A stretch of 64,000 bases of DNA, taken from Ridgeia piscesae (lineage: Eukaryota > Annelida > Polychaeta > Sabellida > Siboglinidae). The stretch lies in NCBI GenBank assembly GCA_025642075.2, contig JAODUO010000111.1, positions 142,501-206,500 of the forward strand, written 5' to 3'. Under the pieces are notes generated by a model that saw nothing but the letters and a program-made list of their open reading frames with translations, was not told where the DNA came from and did no database searches. The position numbers and the translations under genes are program-made. Positions 47,343-60,905 of the stretch are shown here, piece by piece (position 1 is the stretch's first letter; every line of letters begins with the position of its first letter).

Positions 47343-49653
47343 GCGCACAAGAATGGCTTGTCATCGGACAAGCTGTTGATGACACGGTGCCTTGTCATGT
47401 GCCTGTCATGTGCCTGCAGCAGTCCTCCTCCAGGGACTGGGAGTTGGGGAAAGTTTGTGACGCCAACCACAACGGAAAAGACTCAAAATAACTCAACCTC
47501 ACACTGTTGGTTTTGTCACTGAGCTGCTGTTGTCGTCGTCAATCAAGCGACACCGGGTTGATGTGGAAATGAATTATGCACTTTATTAAAGCTATCTGCT
47601 CTGTGTCTGTGTGCCAGGTGGCCTCAGTCTCCCTATCTACCTGCACAATGCCTGCAGGTGTTCTCATGTCCGTGTCAGGTAATGTCAGGTATCCAGGTAT
47701 CCACAGGTGTGTAGAAGCAAAGTCAACCAATAGAAGCCATAAAGCTAAAGCTGAACCACCCTGTTGGAGGCCTAAAGTAACTACATTCAATGCCGTAACT
47801 TTTAGATGTTGTATTTTTTTTAATTTAGAACCACAAAATTAATAAGCCTATTAACTTACTATTTAATGCAATGATTTCTACAAATATTCAAAAAAATTAA
47901 GATTATGCAAATATGACATACACTGTATATGGCAAATTCTAAGACTTGTGTCTGTGTGTAATTTTAATGTCATATTTGTATTTGACCAAATACATTTTGG
48001 TTGGTATCTGACAATTTTTAATACATCAGATGCATTTGAAATATAAAAGTGCAATGATTTAATTCAATTTGATCTAAACAAACATATTCTACTCCCACAT
48101 CTGTTAATTTCTAGTATGAAGACTTTTGAACTATTTCCAATGCATGCGGAGTTTGAGCAATTGCTACATCTCCAAATAGTCTATTTTTGTCGTATTTTCC
48201 AACAACAATCATACAGCTACATTGCCTTTCACAATGGATCGGTGGCACATGAATTAATATCTCCCAAGTAACACACCGACAAAATGACAAATTGCAACAT
48301 GATGCAACTGTCAACGTCACGTTTTCTGTCTGACTAAAGCTAATTAGCACTGATACTTTCAAATTCATGGAAAAACCCAATCCATCACCCAGAAATAGTC
48401 CCATATGGGAGTTTCGTTTCCTGCATATCAGGTGTAAGTCGGGACATTAATATCATCTGTGACGACATACAAACGGACTGATACAAACGGACTGTAACAT
48501 GCACCGGTTCTGTGACGTCTATAAATAGCCTCTAGGGCCCGAATCATCACAACAGGTCCACTGCATGACATGCGTAAGATTCGATTCTATACCGTTGAAA
48601 AAGCCATTTCAGAAATTAGATGGCCACAAAATATGTTTTATGATATTCCGTGGCATATTGTGTGCATGGGAGGCAAGTCACTGGAGCCAATGACGTCAAA
48701 GTGACGCATGAATTCCGGCGCAGTGCCTGGACAGGAGTCAAAAATCAATATGACATAACGCAGATGGTTTTTTTGTTCTTCGTGGGCACAGAACATGGGA
48801 CAGAGCTAGATTTCATGACAATCGTAATGTCCGCAAAGCAGAAATGCAGAACTTAGACTTGGGCTCACCAGGACTGATTCGCTGCAGTTGGCATTGCCGA
48901 AGGTCATGAAAACATCACAAGGTCAACACGTCTGACATCGCGAACAACCATCTCAGCTAGACAATATCGGGTTAAATCTGGTCGCTTTCTGAAGACAAAT
49001 GCTTGCTATCCCATATATAAGTGACACATGCATGCGTATAAGCATGCGTATTGATAGTATTTAGATACTCACGTATATAAATTTACATACATATTCTGAT
49101 CAAGTTTCACACAAGGGCACGCATGCTAATTACACATGTATGCACTTGATATTCCGTAGTGTGATAATGGCCAGTGATAATCCGTTAAAGGTTCTGAACC
49201 AAGGTACAGCTATCTCAGAGAACACACCAACTATTGTGAAAATTATCCCTGTATAATGCATGTTCTGAACTATTGCTTTACACTATTATTGTCATTATGT
49301 TGTTATTAAAGAGGTCAGGTCATTTCACGAAACTTTTCCTTTTCAAACAATATGCTTGATATTGCTGAAGTACTTAGCTGTTTTTATGGTCGAAACAGTG
49401 TAAGTACCGTTGATGATTCAGGATGGATTGTATGCTGCAGTTTTGTAACTATTTAGGATTTACAATACACGAAACTATAAATCAAATCAGAATCCTGTAT
49501 CAATGATTCCCTCAGCGTATGGGCTGGTGGGAATCCTGCATTGACTGCAGAAAAGCTGCACTCTCCTGCATATTGTTGATATTGCTACTTATTACAAGTG
49601 AGATTTACGACCCTTAGAAATGTTGCCCAGACTGTCTTGGAAAAACTCTATAG

Positions 49654-49658
<5 letters not shown>

Positions 49659-49703
<45 letters not shown>

Positions 49704-49705
49704 TA
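49659..49705. repeat. (AT)n-(CA)n microsatellite
   Basis: About 18 AT units then CACACACATACATAT. Confidence 0.95.
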
Positions 49706-50079
49706 CATATATTATGATATATACATATGCAAAACAATACATAATTTTAATCAACAGGCTTGGGGCAAATACAATGTCAAAAAGGCACATAGTTTTCCTC
49801 ATTTCTACTTCCAAGGCTTTCCCTGCTGTATAATAACGTAGAGTTGACTGCAGCGAGTGGCCAGTGAGGCAGTGAGGCAGTGAGTCAACATCAGATGCAA
49901 CTTACTAGATGTGTCTGGGTCTTTCCCACGCACCACTTTAGACAATGCACAACTGAAACCTGTTTCCAGTTGCAGAAATTAACTCGTGTTTCTTACTTTC
50001 CATTTGTGGACTAATAAAGGTTTTGTTGTGTTGTGAATCATACAAACCAGTGTGTTTCTGGTCTACTAATGGCATATGT

Positions 50080-50350
50080 GTGAACATGGTCAGTATGCTG
50101 CATATATAGTATGTATGTGAACATGGCTGGTACATGAACAATGTGCATAAACCGCATGTACATAATGGTGCATACATAAATGTGCTCAATGTATGAACAT
50201 GATTGCTGTGTGATTACTGAACATGGTCTGTACATAGCATGGTGTATATGTGAACATGGCTGATACATAATCATGGTCTGTGTGTAATCATGGTCCACAC
50301 ACGAACATGGTCTGTTCATGAACATGGCCCATGCATGAACATGGTCTGTG
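50080..50350. repeat. Degenerate GAACATGGTCTGTACAT-type minisatellite
   Basis: TGAACATGG or TAATCATGG recurs about a dozen times at 15-35 bp spacing with variable linkers (ctgtacat, ctgttcat, cccatgca). Confidence 0.8.
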
Positions 50351-53300
50351 AAAGTAAAAAAGTCAACTTCCTACTTTGTCAGTTAAAAAACATCTCCGCA
50401 TACCACCCAGCTCAGCGTCACCCGAAGGAGTTGACGACCTCACATACAATGCAGGTAGCAGAACAGAAAGTGTCAACAGAAGTAAGCCATAATGCCACGT
50501 CGTTCCGACTTTGAAACAAACATTACAGAATTATATCCAGTCTAGTGTGAACACAATAAGCTGGTATGAATATGATTTCACGATGAATGAGGAGAATTCA
50601 GAAGCACATTCAAGTTGCTTCCATTAAACGCATATACGGTTGATATTTTTTAAAGAGGGTTAAGTCTTCAAGTTTAATAACAGGGACAAACAGTTTCCAC
50701 AACTGCTTTACAAAACACCAGCCATTTCCGATGGACGAGATAAAAGTGTGGACTATCTAGCCAAATTTTGTCGTGCAACTATACAGTAAGCTAGCAATAG
50801 GGTGAATAGTAGACAGGGTCTTTAGAAATACTTTTTGTCCCACATGACGCCATCCACGAAGGGGTGTTAATCAGGCAGACTGTTACATTGTATCACCCAC
50901 AGTAGGGTGATTATTAGGGGTTTAAAGGTGGGTTACAGGGTTCATAAACAGGTGTGTTACAGTTTTGTGAGATGTATTACTTACCCCAGGGCTCCAGTGC
51001 GGGTAGATTAGATAGTGAGGAAATGGTGAATGAAGATCCTTATGTAAGTGGTGTATGTCTGCTTGAAGAGATTACAACTAAATGTTGCATGCCACTGATC
51101 GGTGATCAGCATCAATGGCCCAGATGTGTCTCCGTTAAAAAATTAATATTAATAGAACACCTTCGAAGATATTGAACGACTATGAAAAGAATCACAGAAA
51201 TAAAGCAAATGTAGTTCTATTGGTGGATCAATGCAGCCTCAACAACAGAAAGTACTCATTCCTCCAGACGATGCAGTTAAATTGTAAAAGAAATTTTAAA
51301 GAATGGAACACATTATTATGTAAATAAAGGTAAGTACTTATGCTAAATGATATGTCAATCAAATGCACTAATTAAAACAAACTTGACAACTAAATCATCA
51401 GGGAGGGTTTAGACAGGTTTACTGAGTAAAAAAAATTGAATCTTGAATTAAAAATGATCAGTGTCTCGACAAACTAGAAACTTCCTTGTCCGCATGTCAT
51501 TAGGAGTGTTTGATCGGAATCTTGTAAAATCTTGCATCCGATCCACATTACACTTCGTACAGTCATATCAAGAGAAAAAATGCGAAACAGTAACAAAGTG
51601 ACAAATATGTTATGTCCACTGTGCGTGTCCACGCGTGCCCACTCATGTGTGCTACGCCCACTCGGACCAGTCTGTTGTGCAGGTATTGCTCAAGACTTTG
51701 ACACTTTTGTCCTTGCAACTGCGATTCGCAGAAGCGCTTTCAAACTACTTCCACGTCATTCACGAGTTCCTTCACAGAGACTATCAATTAGACCCGCGTG
51801 CTCAGTTCAGTTGTGTGTCTGTCAGATAAGCGTGTACACATGCATTCATGTCCGTCACGCGTGGCCGCACATCCAGAAGATTGGTCATCTGCGGAAATAA
51901 CACAACTCTCCCATTCAACTGCTGCTCGATTGCTACGAGCGTAACCGAGGGTTTCCTCTGGAACGTGTGTTCTGTCTTGCACCAGTGGCAATACATATGA
52001 TTAGGAGAGATATCACATAATCCAATGCACCACTGGAGAACCAGTCTATACATGCAAGACAGAATTAGAAGCATTTCCTGTTAAAAGCACACGCCCAAGT
52101 TCAATGACATGTGACAAGAATCACGATTTTAACTATTCAAACCTTGGGTGTTTAGGAAACATATTTTAATATTCAACATGTCTATACTGTTTCTTTTGCT
52201 ATGTCAAATGTTTTTAACATATTCCCATCATTAAAATTAATCCAAAACTACCATCCGTTGAATTTAAGAGCTTTACAAGTTTATTACAATCACTATTACG
52301 TATACCAAGTACAGTGATATTTATGTAACATCTGATCTCATTTAAGGAAAGTTTCTTGAATGAAGATGGACTATCCTGTAACTAGCTGTAAGTAATCTCA
52401 TCATTCAGTAATCTTCACGCCAATATACAGAAGTTGGTATTTACCGCCATGTCACAGGACCTATTGTGTAGAAGGTGTAGCATTTTACTACATTTACAGT
52501 AAGTTGACGATGACATGGCACATTTTGTGCTGACACACGATACATATTACAGTTATCTCTCATCTCCCATGTGAACAAATTTATAATATAATATTTGCTA
52601 AGAAGATGGCAGATATGGGACATAAAAACAGAACCATCTGTGCAGTTGTGTAGCTGTAGCACATAGATCTTTGGAAAGTGATTGCTTACATAAGACAGAA
52701 TATTAGCCGTTACCATTAAAACACTGATCTTTTGGAAAACTGTCGTTTAAATAGGCAAACTCAGAGGATCACTGTAAGTGCATCACCTCCATGGTGCTGT
52801 GGCCAACTCTTTCCATTACCAGTTGCTTCACTGAACCTTTCGACTCTGACCTGCCACACACAAACTGGTAATGTATTAAAAGCACAAATTTACTAATTCA
52901 CTTATCTGTATTTAGTTGTTTATTTACTTAAGTTTAATACCTACAGCTTCACTGAATGACCCATCCTTTCTACTGTGGTAGGTTGCAACTTGTAAGCTAG
53001 TTGGTCAAAAACATGACTCGAGATTATGTAAAACGGTGCCATCTTCTGCAGAGAAAGTCAGTTGTGTCTCCCACACAATTATAACCATATTCAGAAGTGT
53101 CTGCAACACTGTATGAAAAATGCATAAGCAATACAACTGTAAGCCTGTTTCCACACCAACGAATCCCACACACAGAAAAGGAACAACACTTGATTTGAGA
53201 AAAAAAAACATGGTTCACTACGTCCACCTGGGCCGCCCTGTTTGGTGCACGAGGTTCAAACGGCCGAGGCTGATGACCTTGCTATTTCGGCCACGGTTGT

Positions 53301-53504
53301 AAACATGTTTGACCCAAAGATCAAACTGATATCAGTTATGATAATTGCATTTTGACCGTGTGACCACTGCCTAAATCAGTGTAATCGCGAGGTACATGTC
53401 TGTTTTACGCGGTGCAACCCCCTTTGTTCTAAACGCCCACATGTTTCCAAGGGCACTGGACACTACACTCCCAGTACAGGGTCAGCACAGTGCAACATAC
53501 ACTG

Positions 53505-53725
53505 TCTCATGACACTGTGATACATAGCAATATCACACACAGAACTGTATAGCAACACTGTATTATGATACACAGAACTGTACAGCGATATTGCTATACA
53601 GAGAACTGTATAGCGATATCTTGATACACAGGACTAGCAATACCTTCGTACAGAGGTTTGTATAGCGACATCGATGTACAGAGTACCATATTGCATTTTC
53701 GTGATACATAGGACTGTACTGCGTA
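53505..53725. repeat. Degenerate ~31-bp tandem repeat (GATACACAGAACTGTATAGC)
   Basis: Seven or so decayed units; related text returns at about 53813-53860 and 54238-54290, on the two sides of a retroelement tail, suggesting that the insertion split the array. Confidence 0.75.
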
Positions 53726-53864
53726 ATACAACGTCAATGATATGAAGACAGAGACGACTGCATGAATATATTTTAATATAAAAGACTACAGCAATATCTT
53801 AAAACATGTTAATATCACGACACAGAGGAATGCAGTGCACTGTAGTGTCGCATTAGTTCAAAAA

Positions 53865-54225
53865 GCAACTGAAGACATTACTGTTTAAAAGAGCGTTTTC
53901 ACTTTAATTAAAAGAACATTTATAATATCAGATTTTTTTAGTTTATCTATTTATCAACTATTTTATTATTTATTTGTTTTTACCTTGCAATATAAGTAAC
54001 TCTTATTTATCAGTATTAGTATTTTAGTATTATTAAGACTAATATTATTTATTTATATTGAACAATTTATACTGATCAATTTATTTTACAACTACATCTC
54101 TATATTTTTAACTTTAAGGTAATCTGTATATTCCTGTAAAGTGTATTGCGCCTCTGAATGGTTTTACTGCTAGAGATATGGCGTAGACAAATACTGTTAT
54201 TTATTATTATTATCATTAGAGAGAG
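53865..54225 (+). mobile_element. LINE-type 3' end with AGCGC tail
   Basis: TTCAAAAAGCAACTGAAGAC and following bases read FKKQLKTLLFKRAF, the common C-terminal end of CR1/L2-like reverse transcriptases. At the right end come GTATTGCGCCTCTGAATGGT, GATATGGCG..ACAAATACTG and a TTATTATTATTATCATTA tail, the classical LINE/SINE terminus. Confidence 0.65.
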
Positions 54226-54996
54226 TTGTATTATAATATCGTGATAAGGACTGTATACTGCAATATCATGACACAGAGAACTAACAACGCATCTGGCCAT
54301 CCAGGCACACATATAAACAAGGTAAACTACACACTACACCGTAATATAAATTGATCAGTATAAATCCTCGCTTAACAATGGCAAAACCAACCGACACGAT
54401 TGTCATATGAATTTATTAGTATCAGTACCGTTATCTGCACATGGCAGATGACAAGCCACGGCAATCGCCTGTCGCTCACCTGCACCAACTGGCAGGTTTA
54501 TCTCCGACAATTCCCACCAGGCATGTCCCAGGGTAGGGTTCGGTTCAATAATATATGAAATATGAATCAACTGTCTATGCGAGGCATTATATTAGGTTTA
54601 CAGATGTGTGACAAACACCAACATGTGAGAAAGTGCGTGAACACATTTAAATCATGCCATATTAAAACTTCCCAAGATAATGTCTAATTATGTGTGTGTT
54701 TATTATTATACTACAATATGATTTTGATAGTTATTTGTTAGTACATGTATTAATTTATTTTAAAAATCAGATTTTTTTAATTTATTTGGTTTACAATTTT
54801 TGCTATCTTAGTTTCATTTAATTTATTTATATTTGTATGTACAAGATATCACAGTCACAATGATATCACTCAATTTAATTTTATTTATGTATTCATAACT
54901 TATGTTGTTATATTGACAACTATATCAACACCATTGAACAAAGTCATATTCTGGAGACCAGTGTTAAAAAAAAATCATTATTATGATGAACATCAG

Positions 54997-55043
54997 TGAC
55001 GTATGACGTTTGACGTGTGACGTTTGACGTGTGACGTGTGACA
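54997..55043. promoter_or_regulatory. Array of six TGACGT half-sites with exact 7-bp period
   Basis: TGACGT starts at 54997, 55004, 55011, 55018, 55025 and 55032, each followed by one variable base (A, T, G, T, G, G), then a TGACAAC unit at 55039. TGACGT is a CREB/ATF half-site. Either a minisatellite by chance or a bZIP-binding cluster. Confidence 0.6.
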
Positions 55044-55512
55044 ACATCTGTTATCTGCCATCAACACAAGATATTGCAACAGTAACGTGGGCTGTTGTTT
55101 CCGGGATACTGACAAATAAACACCCTTTTTTGCTCCCGCGTGACTCACGATGCTGAGAAAGTCGCACTAAACATAGTAGGGTAATTAGGACACGCCGAGA
55201 CGCCCCATCCCATACCAGTCACACCCCTTGATGTGTATCAATGCAACAGAAGGGTGTTTGCGGAAAAAAACTACTCCACCCCTCACTCTGGGGACATAGA
55301 AATCAGCTGGGTTTTTTTAACTGGTACCAAATGCATTTGTGTGGGAGGTGATTTTAAATGGAATGTTAACTGGCAAGCTCCAGGTAGAAGCATTCTCTTC
55401 CGTCACACTTAAAGTACACCTAAATTGAGGACGTTGCTTATAAAATGTACTTAATTTTTACCAAAGATTGCTGTAGTTTGTTCCTGTCAGATATTTTATA
55501 AAACAAGAATTA

Positions 55513-55513
<1 letters not shown>

Positions 55514-55581
<68 letters not shown>
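55514..55581. repeat. (GT)n-(AT)n microsatellite
   Basis: Seven GT units then about 26 AT units. Confidence 0.95.
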
Positions 55582-55582
<1 letters not shown>

Positions 55583-56044
55583 GTATCCCAATGTTCTGTA
55601 ACATTTAATAAAAATGCCATTTCAAATAAAGTAAGTTTTTTCTGTATGACAATTAATCCCTTCAGACAAATTTCTGTGACCAAAGTTTGTTCTGGAATTA
55701 TATTTCTCACTAGCATTCAATATCTTGTTACAATTCATGAAATATTGGCCAACAGCAACATAATTATAACACATAGACCCATAAAAGTGTATATTTGTAC
55801 AAATGTGTATATAGAACTGTATAACTAAGCTAATAGTCGACCTACAATTTATTACTAAAACACAAACATGGCAGTTGCAAAAAATGCTGCAACAAAAATA
55901 TACAGCAATAATGCTAACTGTTATATTCTACTTTGATAAAATTACCCCTTGCAGCAAGCTAAGTTTGACTTATAACTTAGAGCTTCCTGTGATGTAAAAC
56001 TAACAAGTCAACAAACTCTTATAAACATTCTAACACATAGCTTT

Positions 56045-56345
56045 ATGCACAGATCCGTCCACCTGTCATTTGGAGGGGTAAAATATGTTTTGGACGGGTA
56101 GAAATAAGGGCGGAGAGGTGGTGGTTGGGTAAAAATCTGAAGGGGCAAAGTCTTCAAAAATCATAAATATTGTCAGTTATGCCTTTAGAATAAGTGTAAA
56201 TGGTGTCACATGTGTGTTTGTAGTCCATTTCATGTCAAAAAAACATTTAAAGTTTGTAAAGTAGCTTAACAGTTGACATACATGTGTCCACCAAAAATGT
56301 GTGATTGGCAAAAAAATAATCCTTCATAAAGCCCTGTTCTAACAG
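56045..56345 (+). mobile_element. Unnamed interspersed repeat, copy 1
   Basis: Aligns by eye with the reverse complement of 62670-62945: CATTTGGAGGGGTAAAA / CATTTGGATGGGTAAAA, GTCTTCA.AAATCATA.AT.TTGT, ATGCCTT..AAT, GTGTCACATGTG, GTGTCCACCAAAAA / GTGCCCACCGAAAAAA and CATAAAGCCCTG at the end. No coding frame; no A/B boxes seen, so class is unknown. Confidence 0.65.
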
Positions 56346-57235
56346 GGAATAACTACTTAAAAGTGTGTCTACTTTGACGTGACTCCAACAGATCAAGCCA
56401 TCTTTCAGATAAATCTTTAGGGGTCACTTCAAACACTCCTGTTGTGTAGCAAGCAATCGATCATACACACCCACGTGCCAGATTCCGCCATTAACCACAA
56501 TATACCCTAACCCATTTCACACCCTACCCCATTTCACAACTCTACACTATGGCCCTATTTGGTACAACAAGGAAACAGATCCTCTCACTCGCTACTGTTG
56601 AACTTTGAGGTGACAGTTTGGCTGTTGCTATAACGACAAGGGGGTCTTGTTGTGCTGAGTAAAACATTTGCGCCTGCCATTGTAGGACTGGCTATCAATC
56701 ATTAATGTGCTGTTTTCCAAACGGGTAGCACATGTAGGTGCGTCATCGGCTCAGTGCTAGGTATTTACACGATGCATTAAGCACAGGTAGTTGAGGTAAA
56801 TAGTAACTGATGACAAATCTTGTGTACAACATAACAAGTTTTTATCCCTACACTAACAATTGACACGCATGGTTTATCTGTTGTTGCTACCAAAAGCTCC
56901 ATAAAAACAAATGAAGCTACCTAATCTTTCATAACAAAACTCAATATACCCAATCTAAATCATTGATGGTTCCTTGATCTAGTATTAACACTTATTTTGG
57001 ACATATTTTGGATATATTTTCAGATTGCAAATGTAAAATAGAAAGTTGTGAGTATACTTATCCTGATGCATTTTTTTTATTCTTATAAACATTCCACTAC
57101 TGTGTCAAACATTTTAATCTTAGCACATTTAATAATAAGCAAGTTTTTATTAAACAAAAATCACAGAAGAATTGTTTTTCTTTCTATGCTTTCATCATTA
57201 AATGTAAAAAGTGAATTTACATTTTAGAGTTTTTA

Positions 57236-57278
57236 TTTATCTAGTTTATTTATTTATTTATTTAAATATTTATTTATT
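57236..57278. repeat. (TTTA)n microsatellite
   Basis: About nine imperfect tetranucleotide units. Confidence 0.9.
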
Positions 57279-57446
57279 GTAGCCAGTTTTCACATGTTCA
57301 TGTGATTTGTTGGTATTTATTATTCATTTCATGTGATACTTATATTTCACAGAGGTTCACTGTGGAAATACAACGATCGTACATGTACAATTTCTTTCTT
57401 GCACTCCTGTTGTATAATATATTTTTGTAAATAAAATAGCACTACT

Positions 57447-57506
57447 AGTACTGCTACTGCTACTGCTACTGCTACTGCTACTGCTACTGCTACTGCTACT
57501 GCTACT
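57447..57506. repeat. (CTACTG)n microsatellite
   Basis: About ten hexanucleotide units; read as Ala-Val or Ser repeats on the minus strand. Confidence 0.95.
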
Positions 57507-59950
57507 GCAATAACAATTGTCACAATGACATACACGTCTTTGCAACAAACTAAATAGACTTGATTACCTAAATAGACTTTGTTAAAACCATAACCTCCCA
57601 CAAGTTGACATGATCAAGGGGTGACATTCTGGAATAGACTCTGACAAATCAGATTATATCTACAGCCAAACATGCATAAACAGATCTGTGACAACATATT
57701 TACATCTCCACTTGTTTACCTTAGAAGGACATAAAGCGATATACAAGTGAACGCCCACAAAGTAGAGTAAATGACATCAGCCAACCGGTAAGCTGGTGCC
57801 TGAATGTGTGCGGTGATCTGTGACGAATAGGTCAGACTATACTTATCGACAGTCGTGAGGTCAATAAACAACTGGGAGGGATACAAGGAAGGACCACGTC
57901 AACTGGTACACAGTGATGTAACAACCCAAAAAAATACCTGCGGGTGTCAACAGAATAGGTGACAAGAGAGAATTTAAGTGTTGCGTTGTATTAACCAGGT
58001 AAACAACTTTGACGTTAATTATGGTCACGACATCCTTTCAACATGTTTTCGCTAACACGTGATATACGACTATCTAGTATCTTCACTAAATATAACGTGT
58101 TTTGATCACTTTATTTTAAATCACTACACCTGAAAAGGAACGAATTCTGAGAACCGTTATAAAAGAGATATAACATTACAGTAAATTCCCATCAAGTTTA
58201 AAGTGACACACGCTGTGAAAAGCCTGTGATCTCACGTGTCTTGACAACTCCTCCTGTCTCATCACGTCACTGGGGCAGTCACACCAACGAACTATAAAAC
58301 AGTCTATAGTACCACATTCAACTACAGGTCAACAGGGATCAAAGTGTGTAACATTTTCGAGATAATTTGTTTGCCCGCTCACACAATGGCTGACGTTTCT
58401 ATACGGTCTGTAGTGTGGACGCAATAATTACTGCTTACCTCAAGTTACTTGCCAACCAAAGATGCTATCAAAATGCACTGTTAACTTACAGTTACATTCA
58501 AAATTATACAACTAGCTTTGCACTAGATGAAACCATCAATGTCGCTGAGCTAGTTTGCAACAAACATTACTATATATCACACCTTTACAGGCTATAAAAT
58601 AGTTTTGTCAGCATGAGTCATGGCTATAATATCCAGCCGGTAGATCGGAGTAAAGATTGGGTTGCGCGGTCCATGTACTCAGCCATCCATTGTCACTAAA
58701 TCTGCTGATCAGAAAAGATGCGACTGATAACATGGGGATGGCGGCTGACTGTAAATACGTGTTCAGGGTATATAATTGGGGTTTAGTTGTACTTGTCAGT
58801 TTGAGTTACGTACATACAATGGGCTAACTCCGACGACAAAATTACAACAAGTATTGTTATTTTGAACCAGAAGAGAGGACAGCTCACAAAGCGCATTAAA
58901 GATTATGTACCTAAATATATATGTACCTATAAGTATAACTTGTTGACACAGGTTAATACAATGAACACTGTTTAAAAATAAATTTATAAATTTTCCAACA
59001 TCATCATTTTGCACTACTGGCCTCAGATCTACAAACAGGTGGTGTATTTTTCAGCAAAAATAAACTGAATGGTCAGTCATTTGCAATACTGAGCTGAGCC
59101 TCAATGGATAATTGTATACGTTGATCTGCACATTATTATCTGCAATACCATACTGGATAACAGTAGAACTTAAAACTGAAATTAAAAACACAACTTTTTG
59201 CACTCTACAATATAGAATAATACTGCCAATGCCCAATAGCCACAGAGTAGCACAGATCTACAGATAATTATTACAGAATCATTTCCAAGTACAACTGAAT
59301 ACTAAATTACTACAAGTCTTAGATAAATAACTTAAGTACATACTGGAAGCCAGCCAAGGACCACTAACCAACAGAACAAAGCCTAAGCAATATACCTTAC
59401 TTGTGTCTTACTTGTACTACAGATACTGGTAAGTTTCTTGAATTATCAATAATAATTGTTTTCTAAGTCATCAAAAAGTATCTTTGCAGTCTTTAATTAT
59501 CTTTATAATTATATACAATTTTTATGTTATTCCCGTTGTCACTAATAGCCACGTCTCTCCCAATGTCTTTGCTGCCCACAATGTCGGGTGTGAAATTATT
59601 AACACTGAACAATACCAACACAGATTTACCAAACTGCAACCACATTTATAACCCATAATTAGCCAGTACCTGCATTAATTGATAACTATCACCGTTCCAT
59701 ACCTGGTAGTTGTACCAAATAACAAATTCTACTACCAAGTAACGAGACTGGCAGCAGTTTAATTATACCGCACGACACGCCATTGGCATCCTTAAATCGG
59801 CACACACAATCACTGTAACGTACAAAGGTAATAACCGATTGTGCTTTTATAACACATCAATAACAGCCGAAAACTGCTATCTGATTTCTTAGAAGTAATA
59901 TGTCCGTCAGTCTGGTGCAAAACACAATGACAGCTGCGCCTCGCCTCGCC

Positions 59951-60328
59951 GGAAACCAATATCCTTCCTATTAGAAGCACATTTCCTCACCCGCCATGGT
60001 CAATCACTGCCGCATCCTTCTGCCTGTTTCCCTCCCATCAATCACGCAAATTACGAAAGCCACCGCGACCAAGAGGCAGTTTTAATCGCCCAAATGTCAA
60101 ATCTCCAGGGCTCCGATGGCAAAACACGGGGAAAAACTCAGCGGAATTTCCTGCCGGATTCCGGGCGGTGCTATGGAGGATCTTGTGGGGAAGAATGCAG
60201 ACGAGTGTCATCCCGGAATGATCGGAACTGTCCTTAGCGCAGCCAGTAGACATGAACTTTCCACGGTGATGTGTCGGGGTGAATATGTGGCGCGCATCTT
60301 AATTTAGATTCTCTTCCTCGGAGGTTCC
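59951..60328. promoter_or_regulatory. GC-richer block with 14 GGAA/TTCC ETS cores
   Basis: Cores start at 59951, 59965, 59983, 60028, 60130, 60143, 60148, 60159, 60189, 60215, 60224, 60259, 60314 and 60325; several are CCGGAA or TTCCGG/TTCCGC forms. Repeat-free, with CpG. It lies about 19 kb upstream of an ETS gene in the same orientation, so it is a candidate distal promoter or autoregulatory element. Confidence 0.4.
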
Positions 60329-60775
60329 GCAGCAAAAAGTTATGTTCACAAAACCAGGCAAAAACGGGCACATTTAAATAACACACATAACAGCTCATAT
60401 CGATTGCAATCATTCCCCAGGGACCTGAAATGGGGGGAAAAGCAAGAAATATGCAGAAGTGATGCTTGTGAAATTTAAGTATTCTAGAAACACTGCCAAG
60501 ATTAAGGTTTCAGTTAAATATGCAAACAAAACCTATTAAATCCCAATACTGGTTAACCCTGTTTACTATAAAATTGTGACACGATCGGATGCTGATATAC
60601 GAAACGTTTCTTTTCCACGTCTACAACATCTGACAGGCCTATTACAAACAACGAGGGGGTGAGTGAGTCAGATCAAAATGCCATCAACTACGTGTCATTG
60701 ATGGGGACAAAAACACACAAGATTTCCTCTACTCCATCATCCACTGTCAAAATACACACTCCTGGCAACTACGCA

Positions 60776-60830
60776 AGTAATAAACACATAAATAAATATA
60801 CTTATACAGCGCCAAATCTAGTTACTACTA
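60776..60830 (-). mobile_element. Possible SINE/LINE tail fragment
   Basis: AATAAATATACTTATACAGC + GCCAAAT resembles the reversed AGCGCTATAAAT tail seen elsewhere in the window. Very short, weak. Confidence 0.3.
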
Positions 60831-60866
60831 CTATTCACCGAATTCACGGCATCGTATAGTCTAATT

Positions 60867-60869
<3 letters not shown>

Positions 60870-60903
<34 letters not shown>
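60870..60903. repeat. (TA)n microsatellite
   Basis: Sixteen TA units. Confidence 0.93.
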
Positions 60904-60905
<2 letters not shown>

